NCBI GenBank assembly: GCA_028280845.1
Contig: JANQKZ010000007.1
Location: forward strand, 1-64,000
Source: Opitutales bacterium
Lineage (GTDB): Bacteria > Verrucomicrobiota > Verrucomicrobiia > Opitutales > JABSRG01
Reading direction: 5' to 3'
DNA: 64,000 nt
This document shows positions 7,901 to 16,842 of this stretch, in pieces. A model generated the notes under the pieces. It worked only from the letters and a program-made list of their open reading frames with translations, made no database searches and had not been told where the DNA came from. Within the stretch, counting starts at the first letter, position 1. Each line of letters opens with the position of its first letter. The position numbers and the translations under genes were made by a program.

Positions 7901-10345
7901 CTACAGGTCCCGGATCGCCTCAGTCGGGTTGATTTTCGATGCCCGGAAGGCCGGGAAAAAGGCGGCCAGGAGCGACACGGTGGAAATCGCCACCAGGGGA
8001 AGGATGAACACGAGCGGGTGTCGGAAATCGATGTTCTGTAAGTTGGCTGCCAGACCCTGTAACAGCCCGAAGCCGATCAGGAGGCCGAGGGGAATGCCGA
8101 TGCCCAGTTGCCAGAAGCCACTCCGCATGACAAGCTGCATGATCTTGCGGGGAGACGCTCCCAAGGCCAGGCGTATACCGAATTCGCGCGTCCGCTGGGT
8201 CGCGGCGAAGGAAATCACTCCATAGATCCCGATCGACCCCAGGAGCAGGGCCACGAACCCGGAGGCGGCAAAAATCGTGGTAATGACCGTGAGGCCCCGC
8301 ATGTTTTTATCCATCCGCATGGCGACCGACATGGGTTCGCGGGCCACGATGTCGGGATTCACCTCACGGACAATCTTTTCCAAAGTAGGGATAAACGCCG
8401 CAGGGTCCCCCTGGACCTTCATAAAAATAGTCGCGCCTCGATCGGCCGCCTGGTTCGACACCCGGAAGAGGTGCGGCATATCGTTTTCCGTATCCATAGC
8501 GCTGAAATTCAAATTGGGGACCACACCGATGATGCGGACCCAGGGAGCATCCGAGCGCCAGGTATCGCGAATTCGGCGACCGATGGGCGAAACATCCGGC
8601 CAAAACTGCTTCGCCATCGCTTCATTGATGATACCGACCCACTCCTCGGTTTCAGAATCTGTTTCCCCCATCGATTCGCCATCGGTCTGCAGGAAATCAC
8701 GGCCTTCTACCGTTTTAATTTCGAGGGACCGGAAGTAATCCCAGGAAACCAGCTCCTGCCGGATCGTCTCATATTCGTCGGGCCGGGAGTAATCCTTGCC
8801 CTCGACCACCACCCGACTGGTCCAGGGGAAGACCATGGAGTGGGAACTGGTTTGAGCGGCAAACTCAACTCCGGGTTGTTCCTCGAGCCGGCGGTCCAGC
8901 TCAGTGTAAAAGGCGACCACATCCTTATCTCTCGGGATCTGTTCCTCGTTTATGCTGACCTGGGCTTGAAGAATGGTTTCCGGATCAAACGGGTAGTCAT
9001 TGGAGGTAGCCACCATCGAAGCCCACATCATACCGAAAGCCCCCACAAGAGCGGCCAGGGAAAGTGAGATCTGGAAGATAATCAGGCTCTTGTTAAATCG
9101 TCCGACTTTTAGCCCTGAGGAGGACCGGGTCTGGTCTGCCAGCAAATGGCTGATCTCCAGCCGGGACGCAGCCCAGGCCGGGTACAAGCCCGACAGGAGG
9201 GCCGTTCCACAGATCAGGACCGCCAGGAGGGCGATCGTCTTCATAGAAATCGTCAGATCAAACCAGAAGGGAAGATCCACATCACTGAATGACCCACCGA
9301 ACCAATCGAGCGCATACAGGGAGAGCAACAGCCCAAGGAGACCACCGGCAAAAGTGATCACCGCAGTCTCCGTGAGAATTTGGGTCATGAGCCGACCACG
9401 GGATGCCCCCACCGAACGCCGGATGGCTAACTCCTGAGTCCGGGCCACGGATTTCGCCAGGATCAGGTTGGCTACATTGGAACAGGCAATGAATAGCACC
9501 AGGACAACCGCGGCCAACATGGCCAACAGGACCTCCTCGCTCTCATCCATGAAAAAGTGGATGAAAGGGACCAGCTCGAAGTTGAGGTAGAGCTCGTTGG
9601 TATCTGGATTTTGCTCCGCCATGCGGGCTGCGATCTGGTCCAACTCCGCCAGAACTCCCGCTTCGGTCATTCCGTCCGGGATGAAGCCGAATGCCCATAC
9701 CGCCTCAGAGTCCGAGCGCTTATCTTTGTATCGGTCTTCCTGATACGGAATCCATACATCGTGGGCTACGGGAAACCGGAACCCTTCCTCCATCACACCA
9801 ACGATCGTGTGCGTTTGACCGTTTAAGCTGACATTCTGGCCGACCACATCCGGTTCTGAATCAAACTGTTCGACCCAAACCCGATAGCCAATGATGACTA
9901 CCTTCTCCGCCCCAAAAACATCTTCCCCCTTGTAGAACCCTCGCCCGAGAGTCGGGCTGTTCCCCAGGATGTCCAGCCAGTTGGCCGATACCTGGGCGGC
10001 ATTCCAGAGTCGGGTCGCATCTTCCGACCGTAGATTGGCCCCCGTTCCTGTCCAAAAACCAAGCTCATCAAAGACCGTCTGCTGCTCCGCGATATCATCA
10101 AAGTCCTGAATCCGGATGAACGGGAACATGTTTTCCACCGGCATCTGCCACCGCAGGATACGAAGGTCTTTCCCCCCCGCAAAGTTGGGCCCCTTGAGGA
10201 TGGTTCCGTCCACGATGGTGAACATCGCCGTGACCAGCCCAATCCCGATGGCCAGCGCCGCCATCGACATAAAGGTGAAGCCGGGATAACGCTTCAGGTG
10301 GCGGGAAACGTATTTTAAATCGAGCCAGAGGGTATGTAGATTCAT
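7901..10345 (-). CDS. ADOP-family MacB-like ABC transporter permease
   Basis: An 814-residue permease of the duplicated type: an N-terminal transmembrane helix (LAIGIGLVTAMFTIVDGTIL) and MacB-like periplasmic domain, a FtsX domain of three helices near residues 270-420 (LIACSNVANLILAKSVARTQE), then a second helix, periplasmic domain and FtsX domain near 690-814 (SFAATQRTREFGIRLALGAS). The ELAIRRSVGAS and EFGIRLALGAS loops are typical coupling regions for an ATPase. Family members act in export or lipoprotein/peptide handling at the inner membrane. No ATP-binding subunit is adjacent, as usual for these orphan permeases. 230 bp separate it from the anti-sigma gene upstream, so co-transcription is uncertain. 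Confidence 0.9.
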   Translation of the reverse strand: MNLHTLWLDLKYVSRHLKRYPGFTFMSMAALAIGIGLVTAMFTIVDGTILKGPNFAGGKDLRILRWQMPVENMFPFIRIQDFDDIAEQQTVFDELGFWTGTGANLRSEDATRLWNAAQVSANWLDILGNSPTLGRGFYKGEDVFGAEKVVIIGYRVWVEQFDSEPDVVGQNVSLNGQTHTIVGVMEEGFRFPVAHDVWIPYQEDRYKDKRSDSEAVWAFGFIPDGMTEAGVLAELDQIAARMAEQNPDTNELYLNFELVPFIHFFMDESEEVLLAMLAAVVLVLFIACSNVANLILAKSVARTQELAIRRSVGASRGRLMTQILTETAVITFAGGLLGLLLSLYALDWFGGSFSDVDLPFWFDLTISMKTIALLAVLICGTALLSGLYPAWAASRLEISHLLADQTRSSSGLKVGRFNKSLIIFQISLSLAALVGAFGMMWASMVATSNDYPFDPETILQAQVSINEEQIPRDKDVVAFYTELDRRLEEQPGVEFAAQTSSHSMVFPWTSRVVVEGKDYSRPDEYETIRQELVSWDYFRSLEIKTVEGRDFLQTDGESMGETDSETEEWVGIINEAMAKQFWPDVSPIGRRIRDTWRSDAPWVRIIGVVPNLNFSAMDTENDMPHLFRVSNQAADRGATIFMKVQGDPAAFIPTLEKIVREVNPDIVAREPMSVAMRMDKNMRGLTVITTIFAASGFVALLLGSIGIYGVISFAATQRTREFGIRLALGASPRKIMQLVMRSGFWQLGIGIPLGLLIGFGLLQGLAANLQNIDFRHPLVFILPLVAISTVSLLAAFFPAFRASKINPTEAIRDL

Positions 10346-10575
10346 GGAGTCAGTCGGCTATATGCGCCGAAAACCAGAACTACACACACGACCAAGCTTC
10401 GCAAACTGTGAGCCAGCGAAACAGGTATGTTGATGAAGGGATCCACGCGCACAAGTTAATCAGGGTGAGGGTGCTGCAATGGATACTGTTCGGGGGGATG
10501 TAAACGGAAGAAGCAGTTAAACAGTTGTTTGAATGGGGCCGCTGAGCAAGCAAAATCGGAACCCCGCCCAAACTT

Positions 10576-11304
10576 TTAATAGAAACCGACCATGGCCGGG
10601 GATGCGTTGCGGGACTTGACGACACCACCCGGCTTCTCCGTCGTGATGGCAAATGCCTGCGGAAGTAACACGGGCAAACGCGGCTCAAATTCAATCCTAA
10701 GCTCATCCCCTTCAGCGCCTTGAGTAACATTGAACACTCCGGCATCAATGGGAAAATCGGCATCTCTCAGGGGATCGATGACCCAGAGTTGATACTGGAA
10801 ATCGGTCGGGTCATTGGCAGGGAAGTTGGAAAGCACCAGAACACCCTCCTGCGTGGTCGTATTCCATTCCACATAACCGCTGGCATCCTCGAAATCACTG
10901 CGTCCCGGGGCAAGATCGACCCTGACCCATTCACCTCCGGCTTGAAGCGAAGGCTCCACGATCCGATCCGAGGAGGTCGAATCAGGACGGGTTACCAGGG
11001 ACACCAGGGCGAATACAAAGCAAGCTGCCGCCACTCCCCAGGCCGGCAGGGGGGAACGGAACCAGTCCACCCGGCTCGACTGGCTAGCTACCGCGGGCTC
11101 AAAGGAATCAATATCGGATTGCAGCTGCTGTTTCAAATCATCTGGAAGTTTCGCATTGGGGGAGCCTGCTAAGGAAGCTTGCAGCTCAGCGATCAGGGCT
11201 TCCTCTTCCTCGTATGAATCCAGGGGTGGGTATTCCCTGGAGCCAGGCTCGAGAAGCTTGTCGAACACGTCTTTTCTCGGTTTGGATGATTCTGGGGATT
11301 TCAT
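10576..11304 (-). CDS. Anti-sigma factor, RskA/anti-sigma-K type
   Basis: Inferred 242-residue single-pass membrane protein. The ATG at 11304 overlaps the sigma-factor stop as ATGA, so I prefer it to the earlier start at 11352, which lies inside the sigma gene. The N-terminal ~90 residues are acidic and helical and should hold the sigma factor. A transmembrane helix follows (AWGVAAACFVFALVSLV), then a periplasmic RskA-C domain with the characteristic GYVEWNTTTQEGVLVLSNFP and YQLWVID stretches and an AGVF segment. It would hold the preceding ECF sigma at the membrane until regulated proteolysis. It is third in the operon FAS1 - sigma - anti-sigma. Confidence 0.88.
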   Translation of the reverse strand: MKSPESSKPRKDVFDKLLEPGSREYPPLDSYEEEEALIAELQASLAGSPNAKLPDDLKQQLQSDIDSFEPAVASQSSRVDWFRSPLPAWGVAAACFVFALVSLVTRPDSTSSDRIVEPSLQAGGEWVRVDLAPGRSDFEDASGYVEWNTTTQEGVLVLSNFPANDPTDFQYQLWVIDPLRDADFPIDAGVFNVTQGAEGDELRIEFEPRLPVLLPQAFAITTEKPGGVVKSRNASPAMVGFY

Positions 11305-11876
11305 GACGAAAACGAAGGAGTTGGGGATTGTTTCAGGTTTTGCCTCAGGCATTCCAGGCCACGCCGGACATGTGACTTTAGCGTTCCCAGGGGAATCGAC
11401 ATCAACTGAGCCGCCTCGACTTGGGTATAGCCTTTTCCGATGACCAGCTCGATCGCCTGCTGTTGGTCTTTAGACAGGGATCGCAACTCGGTTTCCACCC
11501 GGTCGAGCCGGTCAGAAATAACACCCTGACCGGAAAAGGCTGCTGCCTCCGGGATGGACGCCAGGGTCCTTGAAGCATCCAACGGCTCCGGATCCCGTCG
11601 TCGGCTTACCTGGCGGAGCCGGTCCAGAATTCTACGCCGGGCCAGAATCGCGATAAAGGTGACAGGTTTGCCCCGTGCGGGGTCAAACCTGTCGGCCTTA
11701 TGCCAAAGCTCTAAAAAAATATCCTGAACGGTTTCTTCCGCATCTTCTCTTCGCAGGTATTTTAGGGCCATCGACCAGACCAGGTCACCGAACAGGTCGA
11801 GGCATTCTCGCATGGCGGACTTGTCACCGGCAGCGATGCGCTGCATGACAATAACAGACTGAGAGTCAGGATCCAT
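11301..11876 (-). CDS. ECF RNA polymerase sigma factor, SigK-like
   Basis: A 191-residue group 4 sigma factor. Region 2 covers about residues 15-85 (DLVWSMALKYLRREDAEE, then DIFLELWHKADRFDP). Region 4 covers about 125-178 (LSKDQQQAIELVIGKGYTQ, then IPLGTLKSHVRRGLECLR, the DNA-recognition helix). The QDIFLELW and TLKSHVRRGL motifs are typical of ECF sigmas paired with RskA anti-sigmas. It lies 21 bp after the FAS1-protein gene and its stop overlaps the anti-sigma start, which implies coupled synthesis of the pair. Its regulon probably includes this operon, by analogy with other ECF systems. Confidence 0.92.
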   Translation of the reverse strand: MDPDSQSVIVMQRIAAGDKSAMRECLDLFGDLVWSMALKYLRREDAEETVQDIFLELWHKADRFDPARGKPVTFIAILARRRILDRLRQVSRRRDPEPLDASRTLASIPEAAAFSGQGVISDRLDRVETELRSLSKDQQQAIELVIGKGYTQVEAAQLMSIPLGTLKSHVRRGLECLRQNLKQSPTPSFSS

Positions 11877-11897
11877 TGGCCTGGAGAATACCTTGCC

Positions 11898-13091
11898 CTA
11901 GTTCAGCATGGCCAAAGCGTCATCCAGGGCGTAACGCATCTCCCAGGCACGCTGGCCGGAATTGTGCATCTGCCTGGCAGCTTGCAGTCCCTGGCGGAGG
12001 CGCTGCCTGACTTCCATAGGGACATTGGCGGAATCCATGTTCAGCACCGCAAAGGCGGCCAATTCATACATATCCGCACAGGCCCCATGTTGGCCCATGT
12101 TGAACAGGGGGACGCCCTTCTCGATCGCCATCTCGATGACCGAGGCGGAGGCCTGTCGCTTACTCGAGGATTTGCTCGGCAGGAGCACGGAATCGACGAT
12201 ATGGATGACTCCATTGGAGGCTTCGATATCAGCCGTCACGACGGAACCATTGGCAACTTGGAGTCGACCGTTTGCCATTTCAACGGGGAGAAAAATGGAA
12301 GCCAGGGTGTCGAGGTCGGACTGGGTGAACAGCTCATCCGAATAGACCCGCTCCGGAATGACGTGATAGGATAGTATTTCTACCAGGGTTCCACGATTCT
12401 CCGGCTTGAGCAGCGACTCTATCGTCCCTGCAGGCAGGGCGGCAAAGGCTTCGTCTGTGGGGGCAAACACTGTGATGTTGTCAGTCGCACTCAGCGCATC
12501 GGCGAGGCCGGCTTCGGTGGCCGCCTGAAGCAAAGTATTGAAAACTCCGGCTTCTCCTGCGGTTTCGACGATATTGTTCGACCGTGGGAGCAAGACCTGG
12601 TCGATCACATGAACAACGCCATTTTGCAGGAAGAGGTCAGCCTGGATGATTTTGGATTCGTCCACGGTTAGTTGGCCGTTCTCGAAGTTTATATCCAGGC
12701 GCTGTCCGTTGAGGGTGCTCGCACTGCGAACTTGAGTCGCCTGCCGGGCTCCCACTTCGCCTGAAACGACGTGATAGGTGAGGATTGCCGTCAGTTGATC
12801 TTTACTTTCCGGCTTGAGCAGCGATTCGACCGTTCCCTTCGGAAGCTTGGCAAATGCCGCATTGGTTGGCGCAAACACGGTGAACGGTCCCTCTCCGGTA
12901 AAGACATCCACCAGGTCTGCTGCATCCAGAGCAGCCAGGAGGGTGGAAAAGGTGTCCGTGGCGGCTACCGCCTGGGCAATCGTCTGGTCTTGACGTGGCG
13001 GGTTTGCCCCTTGGGCGAGAACATCAGGGAGCAGGCCCAGCGCGAGGATCAGTGTGACAGTCGATTTTAATGGAGTCAGTTTCATGGTCAT
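11898..13091 (-). CDS. Secreted protein with two fasciclin (FAS1) domains
   Basis: Start chosen at the ATG at 13091 (MTMKLTPLKS) because it begins a good signal peptide ending ...LGLLPDVLAQ; the open frame extends further upstream only by running antisense into the divergent gene's leader. The 397-residue product has FAS1 domain 1 at about residues 40-170 (FTVFAPTNAAFAKLP, TYHVVSGEV, GVVHVIDQVLLP) and domain 2 at about 175-310 (ITVFAPTDEAFAALP, SYHVIPERV, GVIHIVDSVLLP). A helical tail of ~80 residues follows, with one Cys in QHGACADMYELA. FAS1 domains act in adhesion and matrix binding. The operon with an ECF sigma and RskA-type anti-sigma recalls the SigK-RskA control of FAS1 antigens MPT70/MPT83 in mycobacteria. 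Confidence 0.92.
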   Translation of the reverse strand: MTMKLTPLKSTVTLILALGLLPDVLAQGANPPRQDQTIAQAVAATDTFSTLLAALDAADLVDVFTGEGPFTVFAPTNAAFAKLPKGTVESLLKPESKDQLTAILTYHVVSGEVGARQATQVRSASTLNGQRLDINFENGQLTVDESKIIQADLFLQNGVVHVIDQVLLPRSNNIVETAGEAGVFNTLLQAATEAGLADALSATDNITVFAPTDEAFAALPAGTIESLLKPENRGTLVEILSYHVIPERVYSDELFTQSDLDTLASIFLPVEMANGRLQVANGSVVTADIEASNGVIHIVDSVLLPSKSSSKRQASASVIEMAIEKGVPLFNMGQHGACADMYELAAFAVLNMDSANVPMEVRQRLRQGLQAARQMHNSGQRAWEMRYALDDALAMLN

Positions 13092-13254
13092 ATTCTTGGG
13101 TTCGCCATGGTATTCGAAAAAAGGATCCCATATGGATGCACGAAATTGCATTTTTTTCAAAATACCGGCCTCAACGCTCAGCCACCGCGCCTTGTCCGAC
13201 ATGGGCCGCCTCTTCCTAATACCAACTGAATTACCCCATCCCTTGCTGTTAGAC

Positions 13255-15960
13255 ATGTTACCCCGATTCCTGACTATTCTGATATGTTTCTGGCTTCCCG
13301 GGCTCCTCGCGCAGGACACCTGGGAGTTTACTCCCACCGGAGATCCTTTCTCCGAAAACTCGCTCCTGGATATCAGCTTCCTCAATGAGGATATCGCAGG
13401 CCAGACCGGTTGGATCTCAACCAACGCGGAGGGCGCGTTTGTCGATGGAGCGGGAAACCCGATTCGCTTTTGGGCCGCGGTCGCCGATGTGGAGCGGCAG
13501 AAACCCTACCCTACCCACCACTCCGATGTAGGCGGTTACCAACCCGAGCCGCTGCTGTCCAACCTGTCACGGTGGTTTGCCAAGCGCGGGGTAAACCTGG
13601 TCCGCTGCCATAGCCATATCAACCCGAATGATCCGGACACCGAGAATATGACCGATGTCAACATGGGGGAAATCGAATGGATCTGGCGCACCGTCGGAGC
13701 GATGAAGGCGGAAGGCATTTACACCGTGGTCTCCCCCTACTGGGCCAACACCATGAACAGCAACGACAACCGCTGGGGAACGGACTGGAACGGCCAACAC
13801 CACGCCCTCTTGTTTTTCGAAGAAGATTTAATTTCCGCATATAAGGAGTGGCTCCGCGTTCTATTTACAACGCCCACCGACTACCTCGATGGCCGCACCT
13901 TGGCCGAGGAACCCGCCATGGCCGTATTTCAAATACAAAACGAAGACAGCTTCCTGTTCTGGACGATCAACAATCTGAACAGCGGGCAGAAGGCACGCCT
14001 CGGGAAACAGTTTGGGGACTGGGCGATTGCCAAGTATGAATCCCTGGACCATGCCCTGGCTCAATGGGGATCCTCTTTCGGCCAGGACGATGACCTCGAG
14101 AACGGTATTCTCGGATTTGCTAACATCTATGAAATGACAGCCGCCCGGAAAGAGGCGAACGCAGACAATCTGCGGCTTCAGGATCAACTCCAATTCTGGG
14201 TGGAGACCATGATGGCTTTTAACCGTGAAATCGCTCGGTTTGTCCGGGAAGACTTGAACTGCCCGGTCCTGGTGAATGCCGGTAACTGGAAAACTTCAGA
14301 TGATGTATACCTTAACGATGCCGAACGCTACAGCTACACCGCCAATGAGGTGTTGGCCGTTAATCGCTATTTCAACTTTGGCAAACGACACCAGACCGCT
14401 GGGGGAAGCTCCAACGATGGATGGTCGATCAACATCGGGGAACGCTACGTGAACATGTCAGTGTTAAAAGACCATCCCCTGAGTTTCCCCTTAAACCTGA
14501 AACAGGCGACGGGCCACCCGATGATGATCACCGAAAGCACCTGGGTCTACCCCACCGAAACCGCCTTTGAAAGCCCCATGCTGGTGTCCGCCTACTCGTC
14601 CTTAAACGGAATTGATAGCTTCTTCTGGTTTGCCGTCGGCACCGATGACTTTGAAAAACCTCGCTCTGCCAATGGCTGGAGAGCTTCCCAGCGTATGTGG
14701 ATGTGCATGACCCCTGAAATGGCCGGGCAGTGGCCCGCTGCAGCTCTGGCCTATCGAGCCAATTATATACAAGAGGGTTCCCCAAGCCTGAACGAACACC
14801 GCTCCCTCAAATCGATCTATGCCCGAAAATCACCCCTCATCGCCGAGACTTCCACCTTCGACCCCAACCGCGACACATCCGACCTGCCTTCGAATTCTCC
14901 TTTTGAATCCGGAGTGAACCCCCTGGCCTATTTTGTCGGCCCGGTCCACGTCACCTATGACAGCAACGAGTCGAATTCTACGGTTCAGGAAAATCTCGAC
15001 GATTTCCTGCAGGAGACCGATGAGGGAGTCCGGGTTCAGAGTAACACCGAAGAACTCCTCCTCGATACCATCAACCACACCTTCACCATTGACGCTCCAA
15101 AGGTACAAAGCCTGGTCACCTATGAGCCCCACTCCGCCGTTTTGTCAGATGTATCGATTTCCACCGGGCAGGGCGAATGCGCGGTCACTGTGATCAGCCT
15201 GGATGGCCTGCCCCTGAACCTGTCTCAAAGCATTCTCATCCAGGTAGGATCCCGGACCGTCCGCGCGGATTGGGAAACCCGGGATTTAACGGTGGAGACA
15301 GATGAAGGTCCCTTTCCCGGGAAAGAGATCCTGACCACTTTTTCCAATGACACCAATCCGCCCTGGAAAATCCTCAACCCCGGTGTCTCGATTACTTTGG
15401 CCAATGCCACCATCGATACTGTGACCGCCGTGGATATGTATGGCGAACCCATCGGAGCGGTGGAATTCAGCCGAACCCAGGACGGGGTCGATTTTGATTT
15501 CCCCGCGAACACCATGTATGTGATCGCCACCGGGCATCAATCTTATGAAGCCTGGTGGAAATCCTACGATCCGGAAGGGAGGTATTCCAGTGTTTCAGCC
15601 TATCAGGCTGATCCCGACCGGGACGGCCGGGTCAACCTGATCGAATACGCTCAGGGTTCCCATCCGCTCGGGTCTGAGCCGGGCACAACGATTCAAACCG
15701 GAATCGAAAACCAGGGAATGGAAGAGGAGGCAGTGTTCCACTACATGCGAAATGCCCAGGCGGTGGACCTCGAGTATCATATCGAGACCTCTGCTGACCT
15801 CGAAACCTGGACCCCTCTGGTTTTTGACGGAGTCCAGGCGTCCGAAGAGATTGTTCCCGCTTCCGACATAACCAATGAGGTCACCGTTCGCATCCGTTGG
15901 GGACAGAATGAAGCCGTCAAATATATTCGCCTGAGAGTCATGAATGCTTCGACTTCCTGA
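13255..15960 (+). CDS. Secreted clan GH-A-like glycoside hydrolase
   Basis: The frame is open from 13054, but the ATG at 13255 gives a clean signal peptide (MLPRFLTILICFWLPGLLAQ), so I use it (901 residues). A TIM-barrel catalytic region covers about residues 60-500, with RGVNLVRCHSHINPN near the third strand. The probable acid/base is Glu230 in QIQNEDS and the probable nucleophile Glu427 in MMITESTW, the strand-4/strand-7 glutamates of clan GH-A. Beta-sandwich sequence follows, then a DPDRDGRVNLIEYAQGS calcium-repeat segment typical of secreted PVC-phylum proteins, and a final beta domain. It is divergent from the FAS1 operon. Substrate unknown: a polysaccharide, probably marine; family number not assignable by eye. 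Confidence 0.82.
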   Translation: MLPRFLTILICFWLPGLLAQDTWEFTPTGDPFSENSLLDISFLNEDIAGQTGWISTNAEGAFVDGAGNPIRFWAAVADVERQKPYPTHHSDVGGYQPEPLLSNLSRWFAKRGVNLVRCHSHINPNDPDTENMTDVNMGEIEWIWRTVGAMKAEGIYTVVSPYWANTMNSNDNRWGTDWNGQHHALLFFEEDLISAYKEWLRVLFTTPTDYLDGRTLAEEPAMAVFQIQNEDSFLFWTINNLNSGQKARLGKQFGDWAIAKYESLDHALAQWGSSFGQDDDLENGILGFANIYEMTAARKEANADNLRLQDQLQFWVETMMAFNREIARFVREDLNCPVLVNAGNWKTSDDVYLNDAERYSYTANEVLAVNRYFNFGKRHQTAGGSSNDGWSINIGERYVNMSVLKDHPLSFPLNLKQATGHPMMITESTWVYPTETAFESPMLVSAYSSLNGIDSFFWFAVGTDDFEKPRSANGWRASQRMWMCMTPEMAGQWPAAALAYRANYIQEGSPSLNEHRSLKSIYARKSPLIAETSTFDPNRDTSDLPSNSPFESGVNPLAYFVGPVHVTYDSNESNSTVQENLDDFLQETDEGVRVQSNTEELLLDTINHTFTIDAPKVQSLVTYEPHSAVLSDVSISTGQGECAVTVISLDGLPLNLSQSILIQVGSRTVRADWETRDLTVETDEGPFPGKEILTTFSNDTNPPWKILNPGVSITLANATIDTVTAVDMYGEPIGAVEFSRTQDGVDFDFPANTMYVIATGHQSYEAWWKSYDPEGRYSSVSAYQADPDRDGRVNLIEYAQGSHPLGSEPGTTIQTGIENQGMEEEAVFHYMRNAQAVDLEYHIETSADLETWTPLVFDGVQASEEIVPASDITNEVTVRIRWGQNEAVKYIRLRVMNASTS

Positions 15961-16038
15961 AGAAACGGGCAACCTGAGACGCCAAATGGCCGGGTTGCTT
16001 GAGAATCCCCAATGGCCCGGCTCCTGATCCCAAAGCCC

Positions 16039-16056
16039 CTAGCAACAGGGCCCTAT
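16039..16056. repeat. Half-site of the GTAGGGCCC element
   Basis: CTAGCAACAGGGCCCTAT matches the end of the inverted-repeat element at 7728-7850, again between convergent genes. A weak GCAACC...GGTTGC hairpin at 15969-15998 lies beside it and could serve as a terminator for the hydrolase gene. Confidence 0.35.
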
Positions 16057-16062
16057 GCGGAT

Positions 16063-16839
16063 TCAGGCATCATGAATTCTCTGGATCCGCGCAGGATCTA
16101 TTTTCAGGAGCAGGAGTCCGCACTGGGATTCTACCTCTCCGGTGATCTCCACCGGCTCGGCCACATAGGGCAAGACCCGCTCATTTACGGGCTGCCCCTC
16201 CAGATCTGTTAAAAAGAAATAAAGCGGGGCACGCCCGTTCTGCCTGACCAGCAGCACCGGGGGGATTCCGCCCTGAATACAAGCAATAGCGCAGGCACGG
16301 TGAGTTTTCAGCTTCCCTGGATTCATGGCGCCGTAGTAACACTTGGAATCCACAATTTCTCCCACAAGAGTCTGCCTGCCGAGTGATTCCAGGTCGGGCA
16401 TTTCCGGAAAATGCACCGGAGTATCCAATACTTCGATACTCTGATCCGGGTTTCCCTCAAACATAGCCACGTCACCCCGGTAAATGGTCCCCACCTGGAG
16501 GCGCACAAACCGTCCGTCATGCCGACGCACGACCGCTTCGGGCCAGGACTCTTTAAACTCGTCCACCAACATGAAATTCTGACATTGATTCGTGTTTGGA
16601 ATATGAACGGATAAATGCGGGTAGGGATCAGCCCGAAACACACCTTCAACCGGCCTCAGGTCGGTCCAGGCGTAACGGCTGATTCCAAAGTTCTTTTGTA
16701 GCATGGCCATAATTGCCCCCACGCCTATACTTAAGGCAAGAAGAGCAAAGACATAGAGGCGGACTCGCCTTTTGAGAAGCGGGGGCATTTTCGGCTCCCA
16801 TCCGATAAAAAAATCTCGGTCTTCTTTTGGTTCGCTCAT
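16063..16839 (-). CDS. Membrane-anchored protein of the Rieske operon, function unknown
   Basis: A 258-residue protein with a cytoplasmic N-terminus, one transmembrane helix at about residues 28-46 (VFALLALSIGVGAIMAML) and a periplasmic remainder. Two similar beta-rich halves are suggested: one near residues 60-140 with a FRADPYPHLSVHIP segment, one near 160-255 that opens LVGEIVDSKCYYG. Four Cys lie in that second half before residue 200 (SKCYYG, HRACAIACIQGG) and another in VESQCGLLLL, so metal binding or disulfides are possible. It is the last gene of the operon, 3 bp after the Rieske gene. I do not recognise a named family. An accessory electron-transfer or maturation subunit is inferred from position. 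Confidence 0.7.
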   Translation of the reverse strand: MSEPKEDRDFFIGWEPKMPPLLKRRVRLYVFALLALSIGVGAIMAMLQKNFGISRYAWTDLRPVEGVFRADPYPHLSVHIPNTNQCQNFMLVDEFKESWPEAVVRRHDGRFVRLQVGTIYRGDVAMFEGNPDQSIEVLDTPVHFPEMPDLESLGRQTLVGEIVDSKCYYGAMNPGKLKTHRACAIACIQGGIPPVLLVRQNGRAPLYFFLTDLEGQPVNERVLPYVAEPVEITGEVESQCGLLLLKIDPARIQRIHDA

Positions 16840-16842
16840 CGG

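Noticed and set aside
8108-9067. A 319-codon plus-strand frame inside the ADOP permease
   Set aside because: Antisense to a well-supported permease gene; the composition is a His/Arg/Gly-rich shadow.
11302-11352. Longer anti-sigma start at 11352
   Set aside because: It would overlap the sigma gene by about 50 bp; the ATG at 11304 gives a 4-bp ATGA overlap typical of coupled pairs.
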